From Climacteris rufus (lineage: Eukaryota; Chordata; Aves; Passeriformes; Climacteridae), in contig VZRZ01000509.1 of assembly GCA_013398175.1 (NCBI GenBank), positions 2,083,133 to 2,147,132 on the forward strand: a stretch of DNA of 64,000 nt, in the 5' to 3' direction. Of this stretch, positions 42,941-56,487 are shown in pieces. The number at the start of each line of letters is the position of its first letter. Position 1 is the first letter of the stretch. Under the pieces are notes generated by a model that worked only from the letters and a program-made list of their open reading frames with translations, was not told where the DNA came from and made no database searches. The translations under genes and the position numbers were made by a program.

Positions 42941-43436
42941 TGTGATGGTCTGACTCTGGCTGAGTGCCCACCAAGCTGCCCTATAGCTCCCTCCCCCAGA
43001 GGGACAGGGGAAAGGACAAGATGAATCAGTGGGTCGAGATAAAGCTGTTTTTAATGAAACAATAGAGAAGCAAAAGCAGGGTCTGCATGTGCATAAGCAA
43101 AAAAGAAGGAGAAGTCAATCTCTACTTCCCATCAGCAAGCGATGTTCAGGCACGTCCCGGGAAGCAGGGCCTCAGCACGCGTAGTGGTTCTGTGGGAAGG
43201 CAGACATTACAGAGTGCCCCCGCCGCCTCCTCTCTCTCTCGGCTTTTATATCTGAGCTGACATCATATGGTATGGAATCTCCCTTTGGTTCCTTCGGGTC
43301 AGCTGGCCTGCTTGTTTTCCCTCCTGAGGCCTTGCCCACTCCCTGACCCTTGATGGGGGAGAATGTTAGAGGGACAGTGCTTCTCAGCAGTAGCCAAAAC
43401 ACCGCTGTGTTATCAACTGAAGCACAGCACTGGCAG
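42941..43436 (-). mobile_element. Avian ERV LTR, antisense, with TATA box
   Basis: The + strand begins TGTGATGGTCTGACTCTGGC and ends near ACAGCACTGGCA. On the minus strand the sequence reads through GTTTTGGCTACTGCTGAG and CACTGTCCCTCTAACATTC, both typical of avian ERVL-like LTRs. A minus-strand TATAAAA lies at 43244-43250 followed by a GA-rich and GC-rich leader. An ATTAAA polyadenylation-type signal lies at 43050-43055. The left end resembles the left end of the LTR at 47738, suggesting related families. I could not find a clean target duplication, so the right boundary is approximate. No internal retroviral genes are seen. Confidence 0.82.
43244..43250 (-). promoter_or_regulatory. TATA box of the antisense LTR
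   Basis: TATAAAA on the minus strand lies inside the LTR at a position that fits the U3/R junction. A GA-rich run and a GC-rich segment follow it. If active it would start transcripts antisense to CDK19. Activity cannot be judged from sequence alone. Confidence 0.6.
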
Positions 43437-46400
43437 GGCTGCTGAACTCTACCCAGTTAGAACCAATACAGCTACTCAAGTGATACATTAGTAAGTTGTC
43501 TAAACATGGTAGCTGGATGGTGCACTTGAGACTTTAAGGTCCAGAAGATTGTTAAATTCCAGTCAGTATTGCTGTAGGCATTATGGCTTGTTGTATTAGG
43601 GTGATAAAATTTCTTCTTGAAACCTGATCTGCTGGACAAACCATGATGAAAAAGGGACATGTAATGTAGCCCTGCAACAGTGGAACCTGAGAGCTTCCTT
43701 TAGGAAGATGCTCCAAGAAAGACTGTATATAAGGATTTGGGTTGCATTATAAATCACTGATCTAGATTATTTCCATAGAGGGGAATTTGATGCTGTAGTA
43801 TAACAGGCATTTAAATTGCTCACATAGGTAAGAGTCACTTTTAGTCATTAGGTTCAACATGAGGGAAGGAATGGAGAAGAGATGGGATTTCACCTTTTTA
43901 TCCTTGAGATTATGAGCTTAGAAAAACAGCGTATGTGAGAAGTGGGTAAAAAAAAAATAGCTTGATGCTACAAAATTATGTATGTAATAAAGTGACCAGA
44001 GCTAATTAAAATACATGAAATATTATTAGGCATAAACCTTTGATTGTTAAAGTCCTGTAAATTTTTTTTAATTGCTTTTCTAAATCTTGCCAAGTTTATA
44101 CTCTAATAAAGAAAATATTCCATAGTTCTGAGTCCCTTCAGCTATATTCCCATGTCCATATACAGACAAAAAGGGACTCATTAAGACCCACTCAGCATGG
44201 AAGTAACCACTTCAGGTAATTGTGCTACCCTATTCTTTTCCTCCTTTGAAATTTCCATTAAAGGGCTTTTAATATTTCAACCTAATTCAGTCAATCTAAA
44301 CTGTCCAAGCAGAAGCTTGTTTGTAATGAAAATGGGTTACATATATATCTATTCATTTGGTACTATGTTATTTATTGCAGTCAGAAAAGCTTTGTTAATT
44401 ATTTGGCTCTACCAGACTCTTGGGGGATTGGAGGTATTGGAGTTTTACTGCCAAAGATACTTTGTGGAAAGCAATTAAGAAAATGTTTTATGATGGTGTC
44501 AGCAGTCTCACTTTCAGTCATTTGTTGTTTGATTCAATGGAGACTTTATTCTCCTCTCTTAATAACCCTACTAAACCAAGAGGAGTGGTCAGAATATTGT
44601 ATAAAACAAGTATCAGGTTTTGGCAATGGTGGAATTTAGTGCTGCAACTGGAAGAATTACCAGTTATGCTATCGAATTTTCATGCTGCTATAACAGAAAG
44701 AAAGTATTGTAAGGAACAGGTGAGAATCTAGTTATCTCATTTCCCCCTCCTCTTACATTCTAGTCCTAAGCTTAGTACAGTCATAGGCTTTCTTTTGTTA
44801 GTGTTCTGTCAAACTTCTCTCTCTCAGCTTTTGTCTTTAAAAAGGTGAAGAAAATAGTAGTGTTTGCAATGTTTCACATGTGCAACTATCTTCTCAGTTT
44901 ATTTGCCTTTGGGTTGTTACTCTGAGTAAAGATTATGTGTGAAGAATATATAATAAGAACTCGATAGCAGAAATGCAAAGACTTGGCTTGACTGCAATAT
45001 CTTGGGGCATTTAGGATGTCTCTTGAAGGCCCAGCAGGGGAGGGGTTTAACTGCACTTTTATAGAATAAAATTTATCCCCTCTGTTTTCTCTTTGTAATA
45101 CATTAAAAAGCAGAACACTGTTCCAAGTTATTCCTGAAGTGAGACTTTCTTCTGTTCCCATGAGCGGTGGCCCACACATCTCACTGTTCAGAAATGGGGT
45201 AGCAGAGGTTGAACAATCTGTCTTCTCCTGTGCTATGCTTGGTGCTCCCAGAGAGCCCACACAAGGTCTAAAGACAAGGCCCTAGATGGTTGCTCAGTAG
45301 CTTCCTGGGAATTTTGCTCCAGTGTGTACTGCAATGTGTTGAAAATCCCAGGAACAATGTGAATCCAGCATATTATTGAACAATTGCTTTATGACCTTTT
45401 ATTTTTCATTGAAAATTTATGATCATATTTTTCTCTTTGTTTCTGACTTCCCCCTTCTTTGTCCTCCTCAAGGTTGCATGTAACATTTCAAGTTCAAGTA
45501 TGCTATTGCAGCACTAGTACCAGCAGAACGCCTTGGATAATGTTGCATAGCAACATAAAATTTAATTTGTGTCAAATGTTTTGGCATTCTCCTAATGTGA
45601 GGTTTTTTCATCCTTTTCTTTTTCACTTAAATTGCATTGCTATTGATTGGGGTGAAACTACTGGTGCACTAGTACATTGTGAAGATTGTTTTAATCAAAG
45701 CGATGCCCAGCATCCAAAATTGTTCGGAGTCTTCATTTTTGTCTTGCAGTAATTTAATGCCCTGTCAGCCATAAGAAACCTGAAATGGTGTGTGAAAAGA
45801 AGACTGTTTCACTTCTGAACTTTTACGTAACCCAGAATTATGTTCTCTTCTTGTGATTACTCTTACTTCATATTCCCCTTGTGTTTACAGTCAATTTTCC
45901 AATGACATAAGTGCAACTATATTATCCATTGGTTAACCAGGGAATAGAGTTGGTGAATAGTCTTTTCCTGTTTCAACAATGATCAAACACCTTGAGTTTA
46001 TAAATTAAATATCTTTTCTAGCAATTGCCTAAGAAACCATTGTTTCAAACAGATTGTGAAGCAGAGCATTCTTATAAGGAACATGGGTGTTTTGGCCATT
46101 TCTCGGGAAAGGCTGAGTAGAACTGAGGGAAGTGAATGTAAAGAATTAATGTCAGTTGACGTATATGCTTAATTACATCTCAAAAGCACATCTGACCTAT
46201 GAAAAATGAAGTAAAACAGTAAAACAGAGACATGAATTCTCTACCTGACCACTGACCTCATTATCTTAAGGGTGGTTATATATGAGAGTAACTGAAGGCA
46301 TAGCAACTTGAATAGAATGTGTGTCTCACAGAATCACGGAATTCCCACAGTACATCTGTGTGCAATTATATGTGATTTGGTTAAAATGAAGGTGGGAGTG

Positions 46401-46619
46401 GAAAAGTCTGTCTTTCCCTTTGGTAAAATACTTCAGTAGTGAGTGTTTTCTAGAGACTGGACTTCCAGGCTGACACTGTCATCTCAAATAAACCTTTCTG
46501 CTGTTAAACCTGTAGCTCTGGAGCTGTTCAGCCAAAGGTGCAATAGGGCTGGGTACAGCAGGGTCACAGAGATGGCTCTGCGAGTGTCAACAGGAGTAGT
46601 TTGAGTGGGCTTGAACTGC

Positions 46620-46935
46620 CTGATGGGAGTTGTAGAAAAGATTAAGCCCTCTCAAGAGGTATGCAGGAGAAGGAGGAGCAGGGACAGATGCGTGTTTTAA
46701 CAAGAGACATTTGATTAGCTGATGGGAAACAATTTTTTTGTCAGACAGTGCCAGGCGTTGCCCACCAGAAAGGCTGGGGAACCTCCAGCATTGGAGACTT
46801 GCAGCTCCCTTGGTTATGATGCTGAGCAATCTGATGCAGCTTCAAATTTGGCTCTGTTTTGAGCTGCAGAATGACCAGATGACCTCCAGCAGTCCCATCC
46901 AGCTCAAAGCATTGTGTGATTTTGACTCATCCTCC
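46620..46935 (+). mobile_element. CR1 LINE 3' end
   Basis: Recognisable CR1 tail segments occur in order: a degraded GAC..CTTCTCA..GG region, TTGCCCACCAGAAAGGCTGG then GGAACCTCCAGCATTGGAGA, GCTGAGCAATCTGATGCAGC, and GATGACCTCCAGCAGTCCCA. Substitutions and small indels are heavy, so this is an old 5'-truncated copy with no usable ORF. Confidence 0.82.
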
Positions 46936-47737
46936 AAATGACTATTCACATTCTTGGGCTGGTTTAAATCAGTCTGTAATGAAGCTTGTGTAGCGACATC
47001 TTTGCTTTTGTTGTAGGCTAGATGACCTTCACTTTATTTCAGGGACCTTTTTTTTTAAGTATGTGCAAATCTGTGGTTGCACATAGTTTGTGTTTCTGCT
47101 CTCCTTTATCTTTGTTTTTTGTGCAGAGGGAACTTTTATAAGAGTATATAAACATGAAAAGATTTCTTTGCTAACTAGCTTCCATATGAAAACAGCACAT
47201 TTCCCCTCTCAACATGTAAAGAATACAAGCAAGGAATGTGTTTAACCAAAATCTTTACCTAAGGCAGTCCAAAGAAATATTTCTGGTATCTTCTGTGCAA
47301 TTTGTTTCTACTTGTAGCTGGTAATATGTTTTACCATCAGTCTCAGGTATATTCTGAAGCTGTAGTTGCTATTAGACTTTCTGGTATCAGGAGTTAAATG
47401 ACTATTTTGGCCATATCAGTTCAGCTGCTGTGAAGTATGTAACTGCCATAATCTGACAACATGGTTAATGACTGAAAATCCACATCTCAGAATCATGCAA
47501 GAGGTTTTTTTTTCCTTTCAAATAGCAGCACATACTTCCATGTCTTTATCAGGTCTGTACATGTTTCATTTTAAAATTATTTTGTAAGGACCCAGAGTGG
47601 ATATAAAAAGTTACCATGCATTTTAAAATGTTTTTCTTGTCACTAATATTCGTCTAATGATAATCAAGTATGTCTTGGAAACTTCGTAAAGATACAGTCT
47701 GGTGACACTTAGCTGTTAAATTTTGTATACAGATTTA

Positions 47738-48698
47738 TGGTGGTTTGACCTGGGCTGGATGCCTCTTGCTCACCAAAGCCTCCTCAGTTGAACAGGGGAG
47801 AGAAAATAGAACAAAAGGATCATGGAGTGAGATAAGGATCGGGAGAGATCACTCACTGATTGTCTTCACAGGCAAACCAGACTTCATTTAGGGAAATTAG
47901 CTAAATTTATTACCAAGCAAATTCAGAGCAGGATAATGAGAAGTAAAACAAATCCTAAAAACACTTTCCCCCTAGCCCCTCCATCCTTCCTGGGATTAAC
48001 TTTATTCCCAGTTCTCTAGCTCCTCCTCCTGCCCAGCGGTACTGAGGGGTGTGGAATGGGATTAACAGTGATTTAATCCCACATTGGTTCTGCTGCTGCT
48101 CCCTGCTTCAGGAGAGGGTCCCTCCCACGGGAGACATTCCTCCATGAACTTCTCAGAGGAGTCTTTCCCACGGGTTTCAGTTCTTCACAGACTTCTCCAG
48201 CTTGGCTCTTTTTTTTTTTTTTTTTTTTCCTTCCATGAAGTGCAGCACTTCAGGAACAGGCTGCTCCAGCATGGGGCTTCTCCGGGGGCTGCAGGTGGAT
48301 CTCTCCTCCCCTGTGGACCTCCATGGGCTGCAGGGGGACATCCCTCCTCACCACGGCCTGCACCACAGGCTGCAGGGGAATTTTGGCTCCAGAGCCCGGA
48401 GCACCTCCTGCCCCTCCTTCTTCACTGATCTTTGTGTCTGCAGAATTCTTCTCACATATTCCCACTCCTCTCTACTCTGACCCCGATTACTTCTGTGCAG
48501 TAGTTTGGTTTTTTTTCTCCCATTTTGAATCTGTTATCCCAGAGGCACGAGCACTGTGCTCGATGGGCTTGGCCCTGGCCGGCGGTGGGTCCGGCTTGGA
48601 GCTGAGAGGCGTTGGCACTGTCAGACACAGGGGAAACTTTGAGCAGCTTCTCTGTAGCCTCCCCTGCTACCAAAACTTTGTCATGGAAACCCAACACA
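47738..48698 (-). mobile_element. Long avian ERV LTR (about 960 bp), antisense
   Basis: On the minus strand it opens TGTGTTGGGTTTCCATGAC and the + strand left end reads TGGTGGTTTGACCTGGGC. Both ends match my memory of a very common neoavian/passerine ERVL-type LTR. It is GC-rich and carries repeated GGGCTGCAGG-type units at about 48288-48385. A T20 run lies at 48209-48228. A minus-strand AATAAA lies at 47906-47911. The U3 TATA region is degenerate. I found no exact target duplication, and no coding interior is present. Several overlapping open frames here (e.g. 48084-48428, 48323-48763) come from the LTR and are not genes. Confidence 0.88.
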
Positions 48699-51600
48699 AA
48701 TTTTGCATGTATTTTCATTTTTTTATTGATAGTAGCATTTGGACTGAATTTTTTAAAATTTAGCTATAAAAGTGTTCTGTGGTACTCTTTGCTTCTTGTG
48801 TAGTCATATATTTACTTAATGTGTTTACCTCTTTTTTTTCCCTTCTTTTCAGATTTAAATCAGTTCAGTTGAATGATCTACTATTTCAAAGTATTTTGCA
48901 TTCCTTGTGATTTTGCTGCCTCTCTAGATCATGTGCTGTAGTAATCAGCTTTATGTTTGGCCTTGCTCAGTCTGATAGTATCTGCAGAAACATTATTGAT
49001 TCAAATGAAATGATAAATATCTTGATGGGATTTGTTAATGATACTGTTTTGTAAAGTCAATAATTTCAACAGAATAGACAAACAATGGAAGAAAACTGTA
49101 TGGATTACAAATCTAGGCCAAAAATATAATGAAATACGGTTGAATTTTCATAATATTAAGGATAAGAGCTGATAAAAACCAAGTTGGAAGTGATGCTATG
49201 TAATCACAGTAGTGACTCTAATATGAGTTTGCCGTGTGTAAGGCTAAAGAGAAGAAGATGTGAAGATATTTTGTTCTATATGGTGTACTTCTGTCTGGTG
49301 CTTCAGTATCAGAAACACGTTGACCAAATGGTTTTCTAAAAAAAGGGAGGTGGGGATAACAGTTTTTCTGCATGCATTTCAATATATGGAAATATTTTAA
49401 ATGCAAGTGATAATGATTTGGAGATTTGCAGTGCATAATAAAATCTTTTAAGAACTTCGATTTTTTTTTTTAAATTAAATGTAATTAGCTCAATTGTTAG
49501 CAACAGCATTAATACCTGTGTGCCAGTTTATTGATTTGAGCACAGTGTCTGGGTTTGAACAGTGTTGGTTTAATGCAGGGAGGTGCTTACTTTTCCCTAT
49601 GGATGAGAATAACAAAAGCTTTGTTTGCAAACTTCTGTGAACAATGAGCATCTTCCTCTTAATCTGGAACTGAAAGGCTCAGTGGTCTTTTGAGTAGTAC
49701 CTGCAGGGTGGAACTCTGTCATCTCACTCAGGACCTTTGTAATTTGGGGAGTAGTGTGCTAAAAACTGAGACAAAAATACTATCGCTCTTGTTTTTGGTT
49801 GTGAAATCAAAGTATCTCTGTCAACACTGTGCTGTTTACAATTGCTTTTTTAAATAACGGAGACTTGAAAAGACCTCATCACAAGGCACTTTCTGGAGTT
49901 GTAGGGAGAGCTTTTATCTGGAAGACTTGCAATCTCTTTTACAATAGAAGCCTCGTAATTTCAGATTATTCTTTGTTCAGTGACACATTCCAAAAGGGAA
50001 ACACATTTGTTTGGATATAAACAATAAAGAATGGTGTATGAAAAGTGGCATATCCCTATGGACGTTTTCTCACAGGACTGTAATTCTGCACCAAATCTCT
50101 TAAGAATTGTGTCACTGCTGTACTTAAGGAGATAACAACAACCATTAAAACTAAGGTATTTGCCATCTATTGTTAGGCTGTTGTTCCTGTTTTGAACTGT
50201 TACACTGTTTTAATACCATAGATGGTTTCTTTGCTTTCAACTTTCCTACTAATTTACTGTCTAAATATTAAAATAGGAAGTGTATCTTCACATGAATGTC
50301 CCTATGAGTCCCAGTTGTGACACTTCTATTATTTATGAAAAGACACTTGTTAGTCCAACATTTTCATTTCTTTCCCACCAAGATTTTTTATTAAGATTTT
50401 AGTTGCTTTATTCCCTCTCCCCCACCAATGTAGAAAAATAAATGCTATTATACATGCTTATTACTTATAAAGAACCTATTAAATCATCTTCTTCATTCCT
50501 TTTTGCAGATGTTTCAGATTTTTCCTCAGTTGTTTGCTGCTGTTGACCTTGCTCTTTTTGCAAATGTTCTTTAGACAGTCAAGCCTCAACTGAATTTCTC
50601 AGCAGGGATTTGTCTGTCCATTTTTATAGCTTATATTAAATGTGAGATTCCTAACTCTTACTGTTTCTGTTGTTTCTATAGCAACTAAATAGGTGGAGAT
50701 GCAGCAGCATCACTTTGCTTCCCAGCTGGTGTTTGTGTTCTCAGCACGGGGGGAGAGTATGAGGAAAATAGAGTATTAATTAGGATGTAACTGGTTGAAA
50801 AGTATAGTCCTTGTTGAGTTGCTTCACCCTTTACTCTGAGGAGCTAGTTAATGATTTTAAGTAGGGCTTCTCAAACTTTCCTTATTAAAATTCTATTCTC
50901 TTACATAGAGTCATGGTTTACTCTAAGCATGTGTCAGATTTTGGTCTCTTAGCTGCTGCTTGGTTCTTGATGTTTCCTTTCGCCTAAAACCCTGTTACCT
51001 TCATCAAATGGATAGCAGTAGGATTTGTTTCAGGAACTAGACTGGTGCTTATGACTTGTATGTAGCCTGAACATGCATGAAGTGTGAGGCTTTTTAATTC
51101 CTTCTTTTTAACCTGATTTTTGCAGCTGTCCAGTAGTTATAGTATACTAGACTGTAGTTTTGTAGTTGACTATTAAGTGACTGTCTTGGAGTAAAATGTT
51201 TTGATATTTAAATGCTATGTATTCAGAGATTAGACTAACACATTCTACCTTCTCCAAGAAGCAGAAGTTGTTTGAATTCCCTTTTCACAATCCGTTCTCT
51301 TACCTCATGATGGAAGCGTTCTTTACATAGTTTCCTAAGGATCTCTGATGCCAGATTAATCCCTCTGAAGTAAACCAAAATCTTTCCTCCATACCTGAGC
51401 ACCTGAAGTTCTGCTGCTCTGCCTTGGTGCTGCTTGTCTGGCCAAGCACTGCTGCTCATGAGGATTGTGTTACTCTCACCATGGTGTGTGCATTCTGAAT
51501 GCTCTGGGGAGGTGAGGAGTTCTGTTCTACAGTATTCGAGCCATTATTACGTAAAACAACCACAAAATATGTGACCTATGTTTTAAGCTTCTCTGAAGCT

Positions 51601-52304
51601 GTTTATTTTTATTAAATAAAAATTCATGGGCACAGGAGCTGGATATCATCGATCACACCTCAGAAAGATGGGTCCCATCAGGTTTAGCGTACTTACATTG
51701 AAAATGCTTTCCTAGCCAGAACAGCTCTGATTAGCAAGAAGAACTCAGAAAGTGCTGGTTAGTAGGTAACAAAGTGGTTAATTTGCTCATGTGGGAGATA
51801 AGAATTTCAGATGTATGCTTCTTGTTACTAAAGGGACAGGTTTGAACCAAGACTTCTCGCAGGAAGTTGCCACAATGCAAGATATTGCTGAGACAGTGGT
51901 CTGCAGATCAGTGGGGATCCTGCACGTTGCCATCCATGAAATGCCTGTTGTCTTCACGTTGGTGGTGGTGCCTCAGGAGAAGCGCTTGCTCTTTTGGAAA
52001 TAAGTTTTCAATTTTTTCCCATTTTATTCCTTCTCTGTTTCCCTGACCCTGACTCTCTCAGAGGGGTTCACAAGAGCTAATGAACATGACCTCTGCTAAG
52101 TTTATAAATCAGTTTGTTTCTCTGCTGACTGCCTAAGCAGGGTTGTGATCCTCAGTGGATTACATATTAGTACAGATTTAAATTTTAATCAGAACAACAT
52201 CTCTTCAAAACATTCTGGCTTAAAAAGTATATAAATCGAGAATTTACTTGCTTCCATAGATTCTAACCTAGTATATCTTCTGTGTGCATGGGGCTACTAA
52301 GTCT

Positions 52305-52682
52305 TTTAGGGGGTCAGGGTGTCTTTCTGAGGCTGAGGGAGCTGGGACTATTCACTCTCAAGAAGAGAAGGCTCACACGGGATCTTACCAATGTGTATAT
52401 GTGCCTGATAAGTATGGATAACGAAAATGAGCCAGACTCTTCACAGTGCTATACATTGGCAGAACAGGAGGCAATGGATATAAATTTAGTGTATGAATAA
52501 ACCTTTTTTACTGCCAGAGTGGTCAAACACAGGAAGTTTCAGAGACACGCCATGCAGTCTCCATCCCTGGAGAAATTTAAAACCCAACTGGGCTCAGGCC
52601 TGAGCAATCTGCTGTAGTTAACCCTGCTTTGAGACTTGATGATCTCCAGAGGTCCTTTCCAACCTGAACTGTTCTGTGAATA
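52305..52682 (+). mobile_element. CR1 LINE 3' end, sense
   Basis: The segment starts near TCTGAGGCTGAGGGAGCTGG and AAGAAGAGAAGGCTCACACG. It continues through CAGTCTCCATCCCTGGAGAA, and ends GATCTCCAGAGGTCCTTTCC then AACCTGAACTGTTCTGTG. This is the diagnostic order of the CR1 C-terminal coding end and 3' UTR. Internal deletions and point changes break the frame. It lies in an intron of CDK19 on the same strand. Confidence 0.93.
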
Positions 52683-53033
52683 TTGTGGATTATGTCAGCA
52701 GTTAAAACAGTTGGTTGTTTTCTCTAATAAGAAATTGCTGCTTGGAGAATCTTGTATTGTCACACGTAAAATATGATGCTTCTGAGATGTTTTGAGAATC
52801 CTGTGGTTTCTGCTTAGATTTTAATTTTTATCTTAGTACATCTCCTGGTGTTACAGTGTTTATTACTCAGTGCTTATTACTTACAACCCAATTCTTTTAT
52901 TAGAAAAATCCTGACCTATAAATCAGTGGAGTAACTACATTTTTATCAGCTTTCTTCGTTTGACAAATAAATGCATTTTTATAGTGCTTAAAATCCAATC
53001 CTGAATGTAAAGGTCTATTGAAGTGTTTTTGGT

Positions 53034-53345
53034 TCATAGAATCATGAAGGTTGGAAAAAGCCTCTGCGATCAAGTACAACCAATAACCTCACACCACCAC
53101 GTGTACAACAAAGCCATGTCCTCAAGTGTCAAATCCTCATGGTTTCTGAACACTTCTAGGAATGGTGATTCTACCAGTTTGCTGGGCAAGTGGTTCCAAT
53201 GCCTGCAGCTGCAGCTTTCCAGCTGCTTTTCCCCAGCCTGTAGCACTTCATGGAGTTGTTAGGGTTGATCCAAGGACAGGACCCAGCACTTCTCCTTGTT
53301 CAACCTCATACAGTTGGCTTCGGAGCATCAATCCAGCAAACTCCT
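53034..53345 (-). mobile_element. CR1 LINE 3' end, antisense
   Basis: Read on the + strand it starts CATAGAATCATGAAGGTTGG, the reverse complement of the CR1 terminal octamer repeat and tail. It then has GAACACTTCTAGGAATGGTG, GGGCAAGTGGTTCCAATGCC and CAGGACCCAGCACTTCTCC, ending GCATCAATCCAGC. The order matches an inverted CR1 3' part. It lies 350 bp from a sense CR1 tail (52305-52682), so the two could form an inverted pair in the transcript. Confidence 0.9.
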
Positions 53346-55022
53346 CATACTCAACTCTGAAGCAAAGTTGCTAGGCAAAAGTTTAGGAAAAATTCCATCA
53401 AGGAAACTGGAATTTTGCTCTCTTGGCTAGGACAATTGTAGCCATATGATTTCCAACAAAGGTAAAACGTAGTGTGAACTTGCATGCTTCTCTTGCTCCC
53501 TGGTTACTGAATGTTCAGAATGGAATTGTTCTGTTCTCTAGAATATTCTGTTCAGGGTAATATGTAAATGTACAACCAGACTTCGACAATTGCCTTGAGG
53601 TGTTGATTTTATTATCAATAAATATTAGCTAAGAGCAAACATCATCTCTCCCTTTCCTAGATTTGCTGGTGAGTGTTTGCTCAAGGTCAATTGAAATAAC
53701 TTTTGTGTTCTCCAAGAAGGGAGTGCGTATTGCCTCTTGAATGGTTCCAGTATATGTTGGGGGATGAAAAGTCAGGGATGGTGTTGAGAATTAGAGATTA
53801 AAAAAAGAGGAATGAAAGAGGCATGTGGAAAGAGAGGCAGATGGTTGGAGCCAGGGAAGAAACAATGTCTAGCCCTGGGTGTGGGGTGGGAACAGCTTCC
53901 TGGGAGAAGAGGAGAGTAGGTGAAGTAGGGTGCTTTTTTTGTTTGCTTTTTTAAGAAAGGTAAAGGTCTGTAATTTTGAGCCAAATTAATAAACCTAGTT
54001 TGAGTGTCTCATTTCAGGTAAATAATGGAAAGGAACAGAGACTTTAAGTGGAATTCTGATGTTGGTTTTCTGGATATCTCTTTCAGATTCTTGAACAAAT
54101 CCTGCTCAAGCAGACCTCTCAAGGCATTAGGGATTTTAAATTTAATTATTGTTTGGATGAACATTCCAAAAATTCTGCTTTGAAGTTTTGTTATGCATCT
54201 CTTCATTCAAATCACTTAATGTTTTCAATCTTGTTTACTTTTTTACAGCTGTTAACACAATAGGGCAAAAGCTTCCAAGGAATGACTATTTATGTGTGAG
54301 GGAACCTAGATCCCAACTGCAGAACAATTGCTGTGATGTCATGTGCAGATTTTATGTGGTGTTCACAAACAGCTGGTTGCAAACAAATACATTGCAAAAA
54401 ATGCCTGTAAAGGTTTTGTTCTGGTTGTAAAGCTGCTGTCTACACTGTCAAAAGCTTTTGGATGTAGTTGTCTTTGTATAAGTAAATTCTCATAGAAATC
54501 AACTTAGTGGAAAAAAAGTGCTTTTGCCTGTGTGACTTTTATTGTTCATACACTAAAAACAAGCACAGCTCTAAAAATGTAGTTAGGGTGATTACAAAAG
54601 TGACTCTCATCTATGTATTTGCATATCAAGATTTGGCGTAACTTTAAATGAGTTATACTAGCAAAAGTGGTTCTTGCCAGATTATTGATGTGCAGCACAG
54701 AAGTTAGCTTAATATGAAACTTCCCTGTAGAAGAAAATCTCTCCAGTGAATGTAATTGTTCTAGTAGCAATGGAAATGCACATTTAGTTAAAGATGGCAG
54801 TTCTTACTGTGAAATGTCAAAGTACATTTCTGTTTTCTAATTGTGATATTGGTAACGGTGGATAAAAACTGAATGTCAGCAACATAAAGGTATGGTAATT
54901 TTAGACTTCTAAGGGTATTTCTAGAAATGTTTTAGTTATAAAATACATGTATGTAGTTTTATTATTCTTGAAGATAATCATCAAAGACTGATCAGCTAAA
55001 AATTCTGCTTTTTGTTTTCCAG

Positions 55023-55080
55023 AAACCAGCAAATATTCTGGTAATGGGGGAAGGTCCTGAAAGAGGAAGAGTCAAAATAG
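55023..55080 (+). CDS. CDK19: CDK19 short coding exon, KPAN catalytic loop to beta-8 (about residues 153-171)
   Basis: This 58-bp exon encodes KPANILVMGEGPERGRVKI plus the first base of the next codon. It completes HRDLKPAN, supplying Lys153 and the metal-binding Asn156, and carries the GEGPERGRVKI insert typical of the CDK8/CDK19 family. The acceptor is TTTTGTTTTCCAG ending at 55022. The donor is GTAAAC at 55081, slightly weaker than the GTAAGT of the neighbouring exons. Because 58 is not a multiple of three, skipping this exon would shift the frame inside the catalytic core. It sits between a 30-kb upstream intron and a 1.2-kb downstream intron. Confidence 0.97.

Positions 55081-56487
<1,407 letters not shown>

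Noticed and set aside
46325..46350. TCACAGAATCACGGAATTCC, resembling an inverted CR1 terminus
   Set aside because: Too short, and the following sequence shows no other CR1 landmarks. Similar short matches at 37454 and 5131 were rejected for the same reason.
48084..48763. Overlapping 114- and 146-codon frames
   Set aside because: Both lie within the GC-rich antisense LTR, whose low stop-codon density explains them.
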